Of a DNA stretch of 64,000 nucleotides, positions 22,955 to 33,359 are shown piece after piece (positions within the stretch are counted from its first letter, which is position 1; each line of letters begins with the position of its first letter). The stretch covers positions 70,424,924 through 70,488,923 of the forward strand of contig NC_086024.1 in the NCBI RefSeq assembly GCF_036323735.1, written 5' to 3'. The position numbers were made by a program, and so were the translations under genes. The notes below the pieces were generated by a model. It saw only the letters and a program-made list of their open reading frames with translations. It did no database searches and had not been told where the DNA came from. The stretch comes from Rattus norvegicus (lineage: Eukaryota > Chordata > Mammalia > Rodentia > Muridae).

Positions 22955-23167
22955 AGCTGGAGAGATGGCTCAAAGGTTAAGAGCATATGGCACTCATACA
23001 GAGGACTATGATTAAGTTCCTAGCATCTGCCGCCAACTGAAACCTCAGTTCTAGATGATACGAAGTCATCTCCAGACCCTTATAGGCCTCAGGAACACAT
23101 ATGGTACACATGCTCACACAGAGATAAAATACTCATACACATAAAATAATCTACATAAATCTAAAAG
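22955..23167 (+). mobile_element. B3-type SINE
   Basis: It has the tRNA-derived head AGCTGGAGAGATGGCTCAAAGG then TTAAGAGCA, a B3-like middle (CCTAGCATCTGCC, CAACTGAAACCTCAGTTCTAG), TCATCTCCAGACCCTTATAGGC, CACATGCTCACACAG and an A-rich end at 23140-23167. It is diverged, with small indels. Confidence 0.75.
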
Positions 23168-24275
23168 AATAAGTACCGTGTAAGTCTTCTTAAACTCTGC
23201 ATGTATGCAGTTCTTTCTAATGCTTCATGGACCTTATGTCAAGGTCTATCAGAGTTCCATGAATTTCTCATTTCTAGTTTTAGGGTTTTTCTTCTAATAT
23301 TCAATAACTATGGTTAAAATATTTCCCCTTTTAATTGAGAGAGTTTTGTTCTCTGAAGCTCTACTAGTTTACTGAAGTCTGAATAAAATATGATGGAACT
23401 CATGATGTGTGCTTAACATCAGCACTTTCACTACTGATCCTGAGACTGACTACTTAGCTCCTGGGGCTATTGACAGTGGCTAGCTCTTGCAAGTATAGTG
23501 TCTAAATCCACCAAAATACCCCAACATAAAGAGGTTTGCTTGCCATACCTAAGAACCACTCACAGAAAGAAGCTGACCTACTCAGCCTATTTAGCTTTTT
23601 GCAATTCATTAGTAGCTGGTTTTCCTATTTCTCCTTTCAGTTTATTACAAAGTTGAGTCATATTTATTTAAAATTATGTGTACTTTGCAATAGTGCTTTG
23701 TACTATTTTTACATGTACCTCTGGGCTTTTGTACTTCATCTTAGGGACGTTGTAACAATCCTTCTTCATGTACAATTTTTAAATTTGATAATGACATCAG
23801 TGTTTCATTTCATTTCTTAGGGTCATTAACATATTTTTTGGTAATCCATATAAATCCTTTTGTCTTTTATTGAAAATAAATTATATATCTCGATTGTAGC
23901 TTCCCTTTCTTTTATTCTTTCAATTTCTCCCTTGTCCCCTCTACATTCTTTCTGCACCTCTTTGTAAAGAAACAAGCATATACAGAATAATAAAACAAAC
24001 AAACAAACAAAAAGAATCAGAGAAAATACATAAATATAAAAGAAGCAAAAAGAAAAACAAGTCACACCCATTCAAGCACATAGGAAACACATAAAAACAA
24101 ACATGCAAGTCATAATATAGATGCAAAAGATCTCTACAGCTAAAATTAAAACAACACCCTAAGAAAGCACTGAGATAAAGAGCCTCCAAGAAGCAATTGG
24201 GATAATTTTTTGTGTAGGCCATCTACCTACGGATAGCGGACCTACCACTAAGAATGGTTTATATCCCCAGTGAGA
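23168..24275. other. Non-coding sequence with a (CAAA)n tract
   Basis: No gene recognised. There is a short (AAAC)n run at about 23994-24012 in an A-rich region. ORFs on the minus strand here are rich in Phe/Leu/Cys because the sequence is T-rich. Confidence 0.4.
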
Positions 24276-24277
24276 CC

Positions 24278-24372
24278 TTGCTAGCCACCAGATTCAGTAG
24301 TGGGAACTGAACCAAGGTCCTCTTCAAGAATATTAGGCACTTTTAATTTATAGCCATCTCTGTACTCCCAAT
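24278..24372 (-). mobile_element. B2/B3-class SINE remnant
   Basis: The reversed SINE head is visible: GTGGGAACTGAACCAAGGTCC, TCTTCAAGAATATTAGGCAC, then TTATAGCCATCTCTGTACTCCC. Only the tRNA-like half remains. Confidence 0.6.
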
Positions 24373-24589
24373 CACCTTTTACCACTTATTTCATACCGAT
24401 GAATTTCTCCTGAAACACTGATCTTGCTCTCCACCACAGACATACTAAGTGTTCTCATAATTATTCTCTAATCCTGAAATGTATCTAGAAATATCATTAT
24501 AAAAACCTTCAAACACTTAAAACCTAATATTTATAGATACCTAGTGTAAGAACATATTTAGTTATCAAAGCCAACAAATGTGGGAGTTG

Positions 24590-24596
24590 GTGTGTA

Positions 24597-24627
<31 letters not shown>

Positions 24628-24642
24628 ATGTGTGTGTGAGAC

Positions 24643-24687
<45 letters not shown>
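24590..24687. repeat. Compound (TG)n-(AG)n microsatellite
   Basis: A TG tract (24590-24638) is followed by an almost pure AG run (24648-24687), then a TATG tetramer patch (24711-24722). The AG part is a homopurine mirror repeat able to form triplex DNA. The TG part is Z-DNA-prone. Confidence 0.93.
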
Positions 24688-24690
<3 letters not shown>

Positions 24691-24722
24691 TGTGCATATG
24701 TGTGTTTATGTATGTATGTATG

Positions 24723-27359
24723 TTTTGAGGAAATGTGAGCAAATATCTGTTCAGACAAAAATCTAAAGACAGACCAAAGAAATGGTTTCACTCCTACATA
24801 GTTCAAACCAATTTGTGTATTGGATTTAACTATAGGAACATGGGATAACGATTATTAACAGGAGCTGTGGGGACTCAAAGTTAACTGCCTTCTTTGTCGT
24901 GACAATTTCCTGCCAGCTGCATCTTCTGAGCTCCCTGTACCACCTGCAGGTCAATCCACTGCAACCTCCTCACCCAGCCACTGCTTCTTGCTTTCTGGAA
25001 AGGGTCCCACAAACCTAACTTTTGGAACCTTATTAGACTCATTAGATTTCTGAGGTATGAGTCTTCCTTCTCCCTCCAAGAGGGAGTGCTTCAATTTGGA
25101 GAAAATTTTGGAAAAGAAAAAAGGTTAACAAATTATAAAATTATAAACAATGTTGTTCTAACATTTATATCTGAGAAATCAGTGGGAATGGAGTCTTTTC
25201 TGGGGATATATAGTATCCCTAGTCTACACCATGGAAAATGGTTATCCATCGAGTTTCATAAAGGAGCTGCTTCTATAATAATTTACAAATAAAACCATAA
25301 AAGTATTGACATTTAATACTAATTTTTGTTCTTAACAGCAAAAGCAAACCCATATTGTAAACAAGTATTTCGACTTAAATGAAAATCACCATGTCTAGGA
25401 ATCATGGCTATAATACAGGCAGCAGCTGCTTGGAGAGCGGTATATGACAAATTTCACTTTCTATGGTCCTGTTTTCCAAAATGTCCCCTAGGTTTTTGTA
25501 GAGAGCACACCATGACAAATGCATAAATGTCTATGTTTATATCTTTCAACAGTGTCAAAATTTATGAAATAACATAATTTTAGAAAACATGGCAATACAG
25601 TGGAGTTTTGTTTTTTGTTTTTTATGTTTTGTTTTTTGGCTCCTGTTGGCCACAAATGCTCAGTTTTCGTAAGAGGCTGGTCAGAGTAAATACCTGCTTC
25701 TTTTATTCATATCTTAGTTGCAGTAACAGGCCCGGCAGAAATGAACCTATTCTGAAAGGACGCGTGTATTTTTGAACTCATATTAGACCCTCATCATAGT
25801 GGGTCCCAAATAATGAGACATTTACTAGGAATCTCCTGCATGGAAAAGAATAGGCTCCCATGAGGAAAAGTTGCCTCCTGGAAAAGGACTCCATATAGTT
25901 CTAACAACTTCATAGATCGCCTTACAGAATGAGAGTGAACCGCAGACAGTGAGAGCTCAAAATGAAACTGAATCCCAGATAATGATAGGTCAAAGGTGAG
26001 GGGGGCTTGTGTTGCTGGGATGTGCGTATACTTGGTAAAACTATAATCTACCAGAACTTGGAAGATGAGTATAGAGGGCAGAGAGGCTCTGGATCTTTGT
26101 CCCTCTTCCTAACATAGACACAATGAATAAATCATCTATCCTGCCTTCTAGTATTAATGTAGCATATTCAATTGGCTTGTTGAGAAATATTGGCTGGGAG
26201 TGATTCTGTGCTCCCTAAGTCTGATAATATCATAACTATAAAGACACACCTTACACAAAGATTACAGAGTGCTGGATAGGGTTAGGAGATGCAATAAAAG
26301 TTAGGAATTCTCAGAAGTCCAGAGATCCAAGAGAGCTGATAGAGATGGAAACAGATATTCGGTGATAGATAGAATAAATTCATAGCATTATGCTTTTTTC
26401 TAGGGAGAGGAATAAGTCATTTTTCTGCTTGTGCTGCTTGGATGTTTCTGAATCATGTGCAGAGCTACCTTCCATGCACAAAATGGAATGCAATACTGTT
26501 TATAAAATGGAGACTCCCAGGACAAGGCGCTGACTGACAAACTATTATCCTATACAATATGGAGATTTGTAGAGCAAAGCAGAGCTTCATCTCATTACTG
26601 TTTATCACTAAAATCCTTTCTTGCTTTAATACAATCCTTAAAAGTTAGAACCATGTTCTGGGGGACGTTTTTAGAAACCTGATGTTGGTAATTTTTTGTG
26701 TGAGGGACATTCTCCTTTCATTCTGTGGTTTTTTTCTCTCCTCTCATCATAAGCTATATGCAGTTTCTTTGGGCAGGGAGCCATTCTGGCGTGTTGTATA
26801 ATTTGTTTTGTTCAGTGGTTTCTTATCCTGCATAGATGAAGTGCCTTTTTTATCACTCATTTAAATTATTGTTTTCCTCTGGTGATGGATTTTTGCAGTT
26901 TCTATGTTTACTTTATTACTTGTGACTGAGGCATGATTTCCTGTTGGGAACCCAGCAGAGGATTATGTTTAGCATTGCTTCATCGTCATTCAGCACCACA
27001 CTCTCAGCAACATCACTGCACAGAGAAGTAAACAGCTATAGGTTACTCTCAGTGAAATAGCTGCTGTCTTCCTCTAGCTTCAACTTGGGATGCAATTGAT
27101 TTTAGACTTTAATAACCTATATTAACGTTAATTTATTTTTCTAGTCCAATACCTCATATAGTAATGTTTTTGCTTTAACTACAAAGAAGAAGGCAATAAA
27201 AATGACATGAACATTTTTCTTTCCATCCTTTTGTTCCTAACTCCAATATGGAAGTAAGATTTTTTTCTGAAATGTCATCTTTAATGATTTAAATGCATGA
27301 GTAAGCTATAGACAGACTTTGGAAATTCCTCTAAATCAACTGAACTCATGCATTTTACA

Positions 27360-27364
<5 letters not shown>
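24723..27364. other. Long non-coding stretch, mostly unassigned
   Basis: 2.6 kb with no recognised L1 or SINE. A (GTTTT)n-like patch lies at 25605-25638. The stretch 25640-26600 is less AT-rich than its surroundings and might be an old repeat or regulatory sequence, but I recognise neither. No ORF has family features. Confidence 0.4.
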
Positions 27365-27391
<27 letters not shown>

Positions 27392-27420
27392 AAACACGAG
27401 AGAGAGAGAGAGAGAGAGAC
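27365..27420. repeat. Compound (CA)n-(GA)n microsatellite
   Basis: CA repeats at 27365-27391 are followed, after AAAACACG, by GA repeats at 27398-27420 with a CAGACAGA tail. Confidence 0.93.
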
Positions 27421-27501
27421 AGACAGATTCAACACATGCATATCCAGAGACATACACATAAAATACAAGGTGGGTCCTAGTGACAGGTACACTAGTACAA
27501 A

Positions 27502-27514
27502 ACACACACGCACA

Positions 27515-27546
<32 letters not shown>
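27502..27546. repeat. (CA)n microsatellite
   Basis: A CA run with two interruptions (ACGC, AATA), then a pure stretch at 27517-27546. It lies about 80 bp from the preceding CA/GA array. Confidence 0.93.
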
Positions 27547-27548
<2 letters not shown>

Positions 27549-30195
27549 TCAAAAAATAGGAAAATGCAAATATATAAAAAATGAGATAATTTCTTCGCAC
27601 TTTCACACTGATTTGAGTGAGTGTGATTTCATCATTAATTCTTAAATTGAAAATGTTGTAACAGTTTTATTATAGTCCAAATCTTATTCTCATTCCCTAG
27701 ATTGAACCATTTAAAACTGTCATAGAAGATAAAAATCTCCTTATTGTTGAGAACCTCAGAGTTAAAACATACTTACCCAGAAAATTTTTCATCTACCACT
27801 AATCTGTATTTGCTAAATCTAGCTAAAATCTTGATATCAGTCTAAGTGAAATTCCATTATTCATTCATATGAAGATATAACACAGTCCTATACAGTAGGT
27901 AATCTTTCAAGTCCATAACTACCACATAATATTTTATTCCTAGGAAAGGTAAATGATGTAATTAATATTCATACAAATAATTTATAGCAAACAACCCACA
28001 GAAGAAATACCATTTATTTACTGAAATATTTATTTTTCTATCACTAGAGGGTAAAGCTCAGAGTCTGTAGAGTTAGAACAGAAGTGAAGAATTACATAAA
28101 GTGCACAGTAGTGGGGATGAATAATAACCTTGACATGTGGATTTCACCATATATTACATTATGGGATACATTAACATAGAATGTAAAGAGCATTTACCGT
28201 AAGCTCTTGACATACAAAAATGGCTCAGCATTAAAAAAAATGATAATTGGTTTCAATGATTTGATTTGCCTATGCCACTGTTTTTATGTGTATTAGTTAA
28301 AAATTTCCTTATGATCAGTTCCTATAAGAGTTTAAGAGATTATACAATGGTAAGGAATAATTAACAGTTCCATTAAATTTAATTGGTAACACATACCAAC
28401 AATTAAATGATAACAATGGATCATAAATGTACTTTAATTTCATTGCTTAAGAAACTCTTTTATTGAGACCAGACCTAGCTCCATGTATATAGCAATGGAA
28501 AGGTAAATATTCTTCGTAAGACTGTAGTTTGCTCTAAATGTTACAGAACAAACAATAGAGTCAAAATGAGGACACACCTAAAGTGGTAAACTCAAGAGTC
28601 TGGTTAAGATGAAGATTAGAGGGTGTAGTTGGTATGAAATAACCAAGGTTCAGATAAGAGAAGAAAGGGTGCCCTGGGGCATTTACCACAGGCCATAAGG
28701 CCCCAGGAAATGTGTAAAGAACACATGTAAAGCAATATTGTTATTTGATACATCATTGGTTCTAATTCAGCTAACCATAATAGACTAAATTGTAAGTAAA
28801 GATGACTTCTAGGAAGTTTGCAGTCACTTCAAGAAGAGTCTGGAACACTCTGTAAAAAGGGAACTAAATATAGCTAACAACTTGACTGCAACTACATCTT
28901 TGTGTCTATGATGAGTTGTCTCTGATACAGTAAAGTCACCAACTCTTCATGAACTGTGAATGCAAAGAAAATTTTGCATATGTGAAAGTACTAGACTCTT
29001 TGCAAGGCTAAAAATTAGTGATGCTGATAAAGTGACAGTATATGGTTAGGATCAAACTGAGATTCAGATATGAACAGAGAGGGACTTCAAAGACCTTACA
29101 TTGTGTGGACAGTACAAGCACATCACATGATAATGCCCTGGAGAGCTTATAATAGCATATAAAAATCATGTATCGCTGCCGCTGGCTTAACCCACAATAG
29201 CCCTGTGAATTAACTGCCTCAAGAAGAGTTACATAATCTTGTGGACAGTGTCCACAATTTCTGTATAATTTTTTAAAATTCCTAGAAAAGTAAAATAATC
29301 TTATGCACAGTGTCTATAATTCCTGTATATTCTTTAAAAATTCCTAGAAAAGTAAATTTATTTTTGCCTCTTTGCACTTTATTTTTTCCTCTTTGTGAAT
29401 ACCTGTCCATGCTTTCAATAGTTTTTCTTGCTTGTCCTGAGTGTGACACTTTTATGTTATTATGATTCTTAGTAAATCCTGCTTCTACTTTGCTTATTTC
29501 CATGGGTGACTGGATCATAGTATTTCATTGGAGTGAGAAAACCAAGTTGGAGCTCCTCTCTTAGACTGATCTTTTATTTTTCAAAGTCCAAAGATCTTTA
29601 GCTTTATTGCAGCATGTTTTTGATAGAACCATTAAACAAGCAGAGATGGTATATTTCTTCTATCCCTACTCCCTGCTCAGTCAGTTTTATCCTATAGTCT
29701 TGTTCTTCCTTGGAACTACATGACTGGTTTAATAATTTGGGGCTTTTCCACCTTATACTAAAGACACTTGTCCTGGATAATTATTTGTTGTGGATGGAAC
29801 AGATACACATTAGCTAATTTGTTGTATTAGCTACAGATAATTATAACCCTCTTCCTCTCTGCCATGAGCTGTTTTTAAAAAAGTCCTCAGGCATTGTCAG
29901 ATGTCTCCTGATATAGGAAATCGCCACTGTTTGAGTCCAACTATCTTAGATCATTTACTATTTTTTAGAACATCCAATATGGCAATAAAGGAGTATATGT
30001 AGCTAATACTCTAGAAACTTGTGTTAAGTGGAACAAAGGAGAAAATAAGTGCCCTGCCATTGTGGACTTGTTAATTCTAACCATTTCCCAAAGATTTCAT
30101 GTCCAAATATTATGATCCAAGACATTAAGTTTCAATGGATCAATAGGGGTTGGGTATTGGCAGTAGTGTATGGAGTTTTGGAATCCTAATGATTT
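27547..30195. other. Long non-coding stretch, mostly unassigned
   Basis: 2.6 kb of AT-rich DNA with no confident repeat call. It contains the 62 bp tandem duplication at 29233-29356, listed separately. No coding region recognised. Confidence 0.4.
29233..29356. repeat. 62 bp tandem duplication, two copies
   Basis: Copy 1 (29233-29294) starts ATAATCTTGTGGACAGTG and copy 2 (29295-29356) starts ATAATCTTATGCACAGTG. Both end TTCCTAGAAAAGTAAA. The copies align without net length change, at exactly 62 bp spacing, with a handful of substitutions. This is not a known microsatellite unit. Confidence 0.9.
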
Positions 30196-30199
30196 TTTT

Positions 30200-31942
30200 A
30201 CCTTTTCTTTAACCTATTTTTTAATTTACATCTCAAATGTTACCCCATTTTCCAGTTTTCCCTGAAGAAACTCACTATCTCATTCCTCTCCCCAGCTTCC
30301 ATGAGGTTGCTCCACAGAACTCCCTCCTTCATGCCCTGACATTTCCCTACACTGGGGCATTAGTTACTGACAAGACCAAGGGCCTCTCCTCCCACTGATG
30401 CCCTACAAGGCCATCTTCTGCTACATAGGCAGCTGAAGCAATGGGTCCATTCCTGTGTACTCTTTGGTTGGTGGTTTAGTCCCTGGGAATTTTTGGTGTC
30501 TGGTTGGTTGATATGGTTATTCTTCTTATAGGTTGCAAACACCTTCAGCTCCTTCAGTCCTTTCTCTAAGTGCATCATTGGGATCCCCATGATCATTTCA
30601 GTGGTTGGCTGGGAGCATCTGCCTCTGTATTTGTCAGGCTTTGGCAGAGCCTCTCTGTAGGCAGCTATATCAGGCTCCAGTCAGCATGTAATTCTTGGCA
30701 GCTGCAATAATGTCTGGGTTTGGTGTCTCTATATGGGATGGACTCTCCAGGTGAGGCAGTCTCTGCATGGCCTTTCCTTCAGTCTCTGCTCCACATTTTG
30801 TCTCCGTATTTCCTCCTGTGAGTATGTTTATTCCCCCTTCTGCAAAGACATGAAGCATCCATATTTTGGTCTTCTTTCTTCTTGAGCTTCATGTGGTCTG
30901 TGAATGGAATCTTGGATATTCCAAGCTTTTGGGCTAATATAATTTATCAGAGAGTGTATACCGTGTTTGTTCTTTTGTGATTGGGTTATCTCACTAAGGA
31001 CAATATTTTCTATTTCCATCCATTTGCCTAAGCATTTCATGAAGTCATTGTTTTTAGTAGCTGAGTAGTATTCCATTGTGTAAATGTACCACATTTTCTG
31101 CATCCATTCCTCTGTTGGAGGGCATCTGGGTTCTTTCCAGCTTCTGGCTATTATAAACCAGGTTGTTATGAACATAGTGGAGCATGTGTCTTTGTTGTAT
31201 GTTGGAGCATCTTTTGGGTATATGCCCAGGTGCAGTATATATAGGTCCTCAGGTAGTACTATGTCCAATTTTCTGAGGAACATCAACACTGATATCCAGA
31301 GTGGTTGTACCAGCTTGCAATCCCACCAACAATGGAGGTATGTTCTTCTTCCTCCACATCCTCACCAGCATCTGTTGTCCCCTGAGTTTTTGATCTTAGT
31401 CATTCTGACTGATATGAGGTGCAATCTTAGTGTTGTTTTGATTTTCATTTTCCATGATGACTAAGGATGTTGAACACTTCTTTAGGTGCTTCTTGGCCAT
31501 TCAATATTCCTCATTTGAGCATCATTTGTTTAGCTTTGCACCCCATTTTAATAAAGTTATTTAATTCTTTGGAGTCTAACTTCTTGAGGTCTTTGTATAT
31601 AATGGATATTACCCCTCTATCAGTTGTAGGATTGGTAAAGATTTGTACCCATTGTTGTTTGTTGGTTTTGTCCTAATGATAGTGCCCTTTACCTTACAGA
31701 AATGCTTTGTAATTTTAGAAGTGCCATTTCTAAATTCTTGATCTTAGAGCATAAGTCAATGGTGTTCTGTTTAGGAAAATTTCCCCTGTGCCCATGTGTT
31801 TGAGGCTCTTTCCCACTTTCTCTTTTATTAGTTTCAGTGTATCTCGTTTTATGTGTAGGTCTGTGATCTACTTGGACTTGAGGTATGTACAAGGTGATAA
31901 AAATGGTTCAATTTGCATTCTTCTATATGCTGACTGCCAGTT
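30200..31942 (-). mobile_element. 5'-truncated old L1 (3'UTR plus ORF2 C-terminal third)
   Basis: The reversed 3' end is degraded (TTTTTTAATTTACATCTCAAATG). The 3'UTR runs to about 30930. ORF2-derived sequence follows to 31942, where it stops matching at GACTGCCAGTTG. The C-terminal block still has a 153-codon open frame (30828-31289) that runs past the usual stop into the 3'UTR, so the normal terminator is lost. Family-typical residues such as DTCSTMFITTWFIIARSWKEP (31100s) are preserved. Upstream codons contain frameshifts and stops. No target-site duplication was recognised. Confidence 0.87.
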
Positions 31943-32442
31943 GTTCTTTGATGACTGTGACTGTCTGTCATTTGTGTTCTTGGGTCATACACAGTTGAGC
32001 CAGAAAATGTCCCAGATCTCAAGTTCTGTATCATTATTACCTTAATAGTGAAATATATTTGTCTGGAAAACCCCTCTGGTAATAGTATTACAATGTTCTT
32101 AAAACTGGATCAATATAGCGAATTTTTATTAAAATTATGATCTTGCTAATCAAATGAGCCATTGTTCAGTTTAAAACCTAAAGTGAACTTGAACAAAACA
32201 CCTTCTCATTATTTTCTGTTTGTTATAGATAATGGAGGAACTAAAGTAATAGCATTGTGATGATTATTTGAATGTGTATATGCATGTATGCATGTATATG
32301 TGTCCTCTTTGTTAAAGAAGCAAAAATATTTTACTTGTTATTACCACAGTAGTATTGTTGGCTTTCTTATTATTAGCTTCAATGGTTACTCTAATTCCTT
32401 CAAGTTTTTCTTGGATAGTTTATTGTCCTACTCCCTCCTGTT
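31943..32442. other. Non-coding flank of the young L1
   Basis: Unique-looking AT-rich DNA with TGCATGTATGCATGTATATG at about 32280-32300. It ends at the left copy of the L1 target-site duplication. Confidence 0.4.
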
Positions 32443-32456
32443 TACTCTATGTTTTT
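32443..32456. repeat. Target-site duplication, left copy
   Basis: TACTCTATGTTTTT, identical over 14 bp to 39242-39255. It adjoins the terminal T run (minus-strand A tail) of the inserted unit. Confidence 0.92.
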
Positions 32457-32461
32457 TTTTT

Positions 32462-32620
32462 GTTCTGATAATTTTTTTTATTTGGGTGGTTTATTCTTCT
32501 TAAAATAATGTTATCCACATGCAGTGCTTAACTTTCTTCTTGTTCACATATGGGAGGGTTTCCGTTCCAATAAGGAAAAGTTGAATAGAATCATCAAACA
32601 ATGGCATGTGTATAGCACTT
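32462..32620 (-). other. 3'-transduced host sequence
   Basis: 159 bp of non-L1, non-repetitive sequence sits between the L1's own A-rich end and the final A run plus target-site duplication. This is expected when transcription of the parent L1 reads through its weak terminal AATAAA and uses a downstream genomic signal. The segment is therefore a copy of DNA flanking the parent element elsewhere. Its own coding potential is nil. Confidence 0.85.
32477..32495 (-). terminator. Two AATAAA polyadenylation signals in transduced sequence
   Basis: On the minus strand AATAAA occurs at 32495-32490 and 32482-32477. These lie about 28 and 15 nt upstream of the terminal A run (starting at 32461), the normal spacing for cleavage and polyadenylation. 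They lie outside the L1 body, in the 159 bp downstream segment. Confidence 0.8.
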
Positions 32621-32650
32621 ATTTTTTTTTATTTTTTATTTATTTTTTTT

Positions 32651-33359
32651 TATTAACTTGAGTATTTCTTATATACATTTCAAGTGTTATTCCCTTTCCC
32701 GGTTTCCGGGCAAAATCCCCCTCCCCCCTCCCCTTCCTTATGGGTGTTCCCCTCCCAACCCTCCCCCCATTGCCGCCCTCCCCCCATAGTCTAGTTCACT
32801 GGGGGTTCAGTCTTAGCAGGACCCAGGGCTTCCCCTTCCACTGGTGCTCTTACTAGGATATTCATTGCTACCTATGGGGTCAGAGTCCAGGGTCAGTCCA
32901 TATATAGTCTTTAGGTAGTGGCTTAGTCCCTGGAAGCTCTGGTTGCTTGACATTGTTGTACTTTTGGGGTCTCGAGTCCCTTCAAGCTCTTCCAGTTCTT
33001 TCTCTGATTCCTTCAACGGGGGACCTATTCTCAGCTCAGTGGTTTGCTGCTGGCATTCGCCTCTGTATTTGCTGTATTCTGGCTGTGTCTCTCAGGAGCG
33101 ATCTACATCCGGCTCCTGTTGGTCTGCACTTCTTTGCTTCAACCATCTTGTCCAATTGGGTGGCTGTATATGTATGGGCCACCTGTGGGGCAGGCTCTGA
33201 ATGGGTGTTCCTTCAGTCTCTGTTTTAATCTTTGCCTCTCCCTTCCCAGCCAAGGGTATTCTTTTTCCTCATTTAAAGAAGGAGTGAAGCATTCACATTT
33301 TGATCATCCGTCTTGAGTTTCGTTTGTTCTAGGGATCTTGGGTAATTCAAGCATTTGGG
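32651..33359 (-). other. L1 3'UTR with G-rich tract
   Basis: 709 bp between the ORF2 stop and the A-rich end. The plus strand at 32717-32735 and 32758-32787 is strongly C-rich (CCCCCTCCCCCCTCCCC and CCTCCCCCCATTGCC), so the RNA strand carries runs of G able to form a quadruplex. This is a known feature of L1 3'UTRs. The terminal AATAAA of the element is at 32653-32648 (minus). Confidence 0.88.

Noticed and set aside
24524..24806. Ser/Leu- and His/Thr-rich ORFs on the minus strand
   Set aside because: Translations of the AG and TG repeat arrays, not proteins.
29233..29356. Possible CRISPR-like direct repeat
   Set aside because: Only two adjacent copies with no spacers, in a mammalian genome; it is a simple tandem duplication.
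32457..32461. Reading the L1 as ending at 32621, with the next 160 bp as ordinary flank
   Set aside because: The only 14 bp match to the 5' flank (39242-39255) lies at 32443-32456, beyond that 160 bp, and is preceded by polyadenylation signals and an A run. A transduction fits better.
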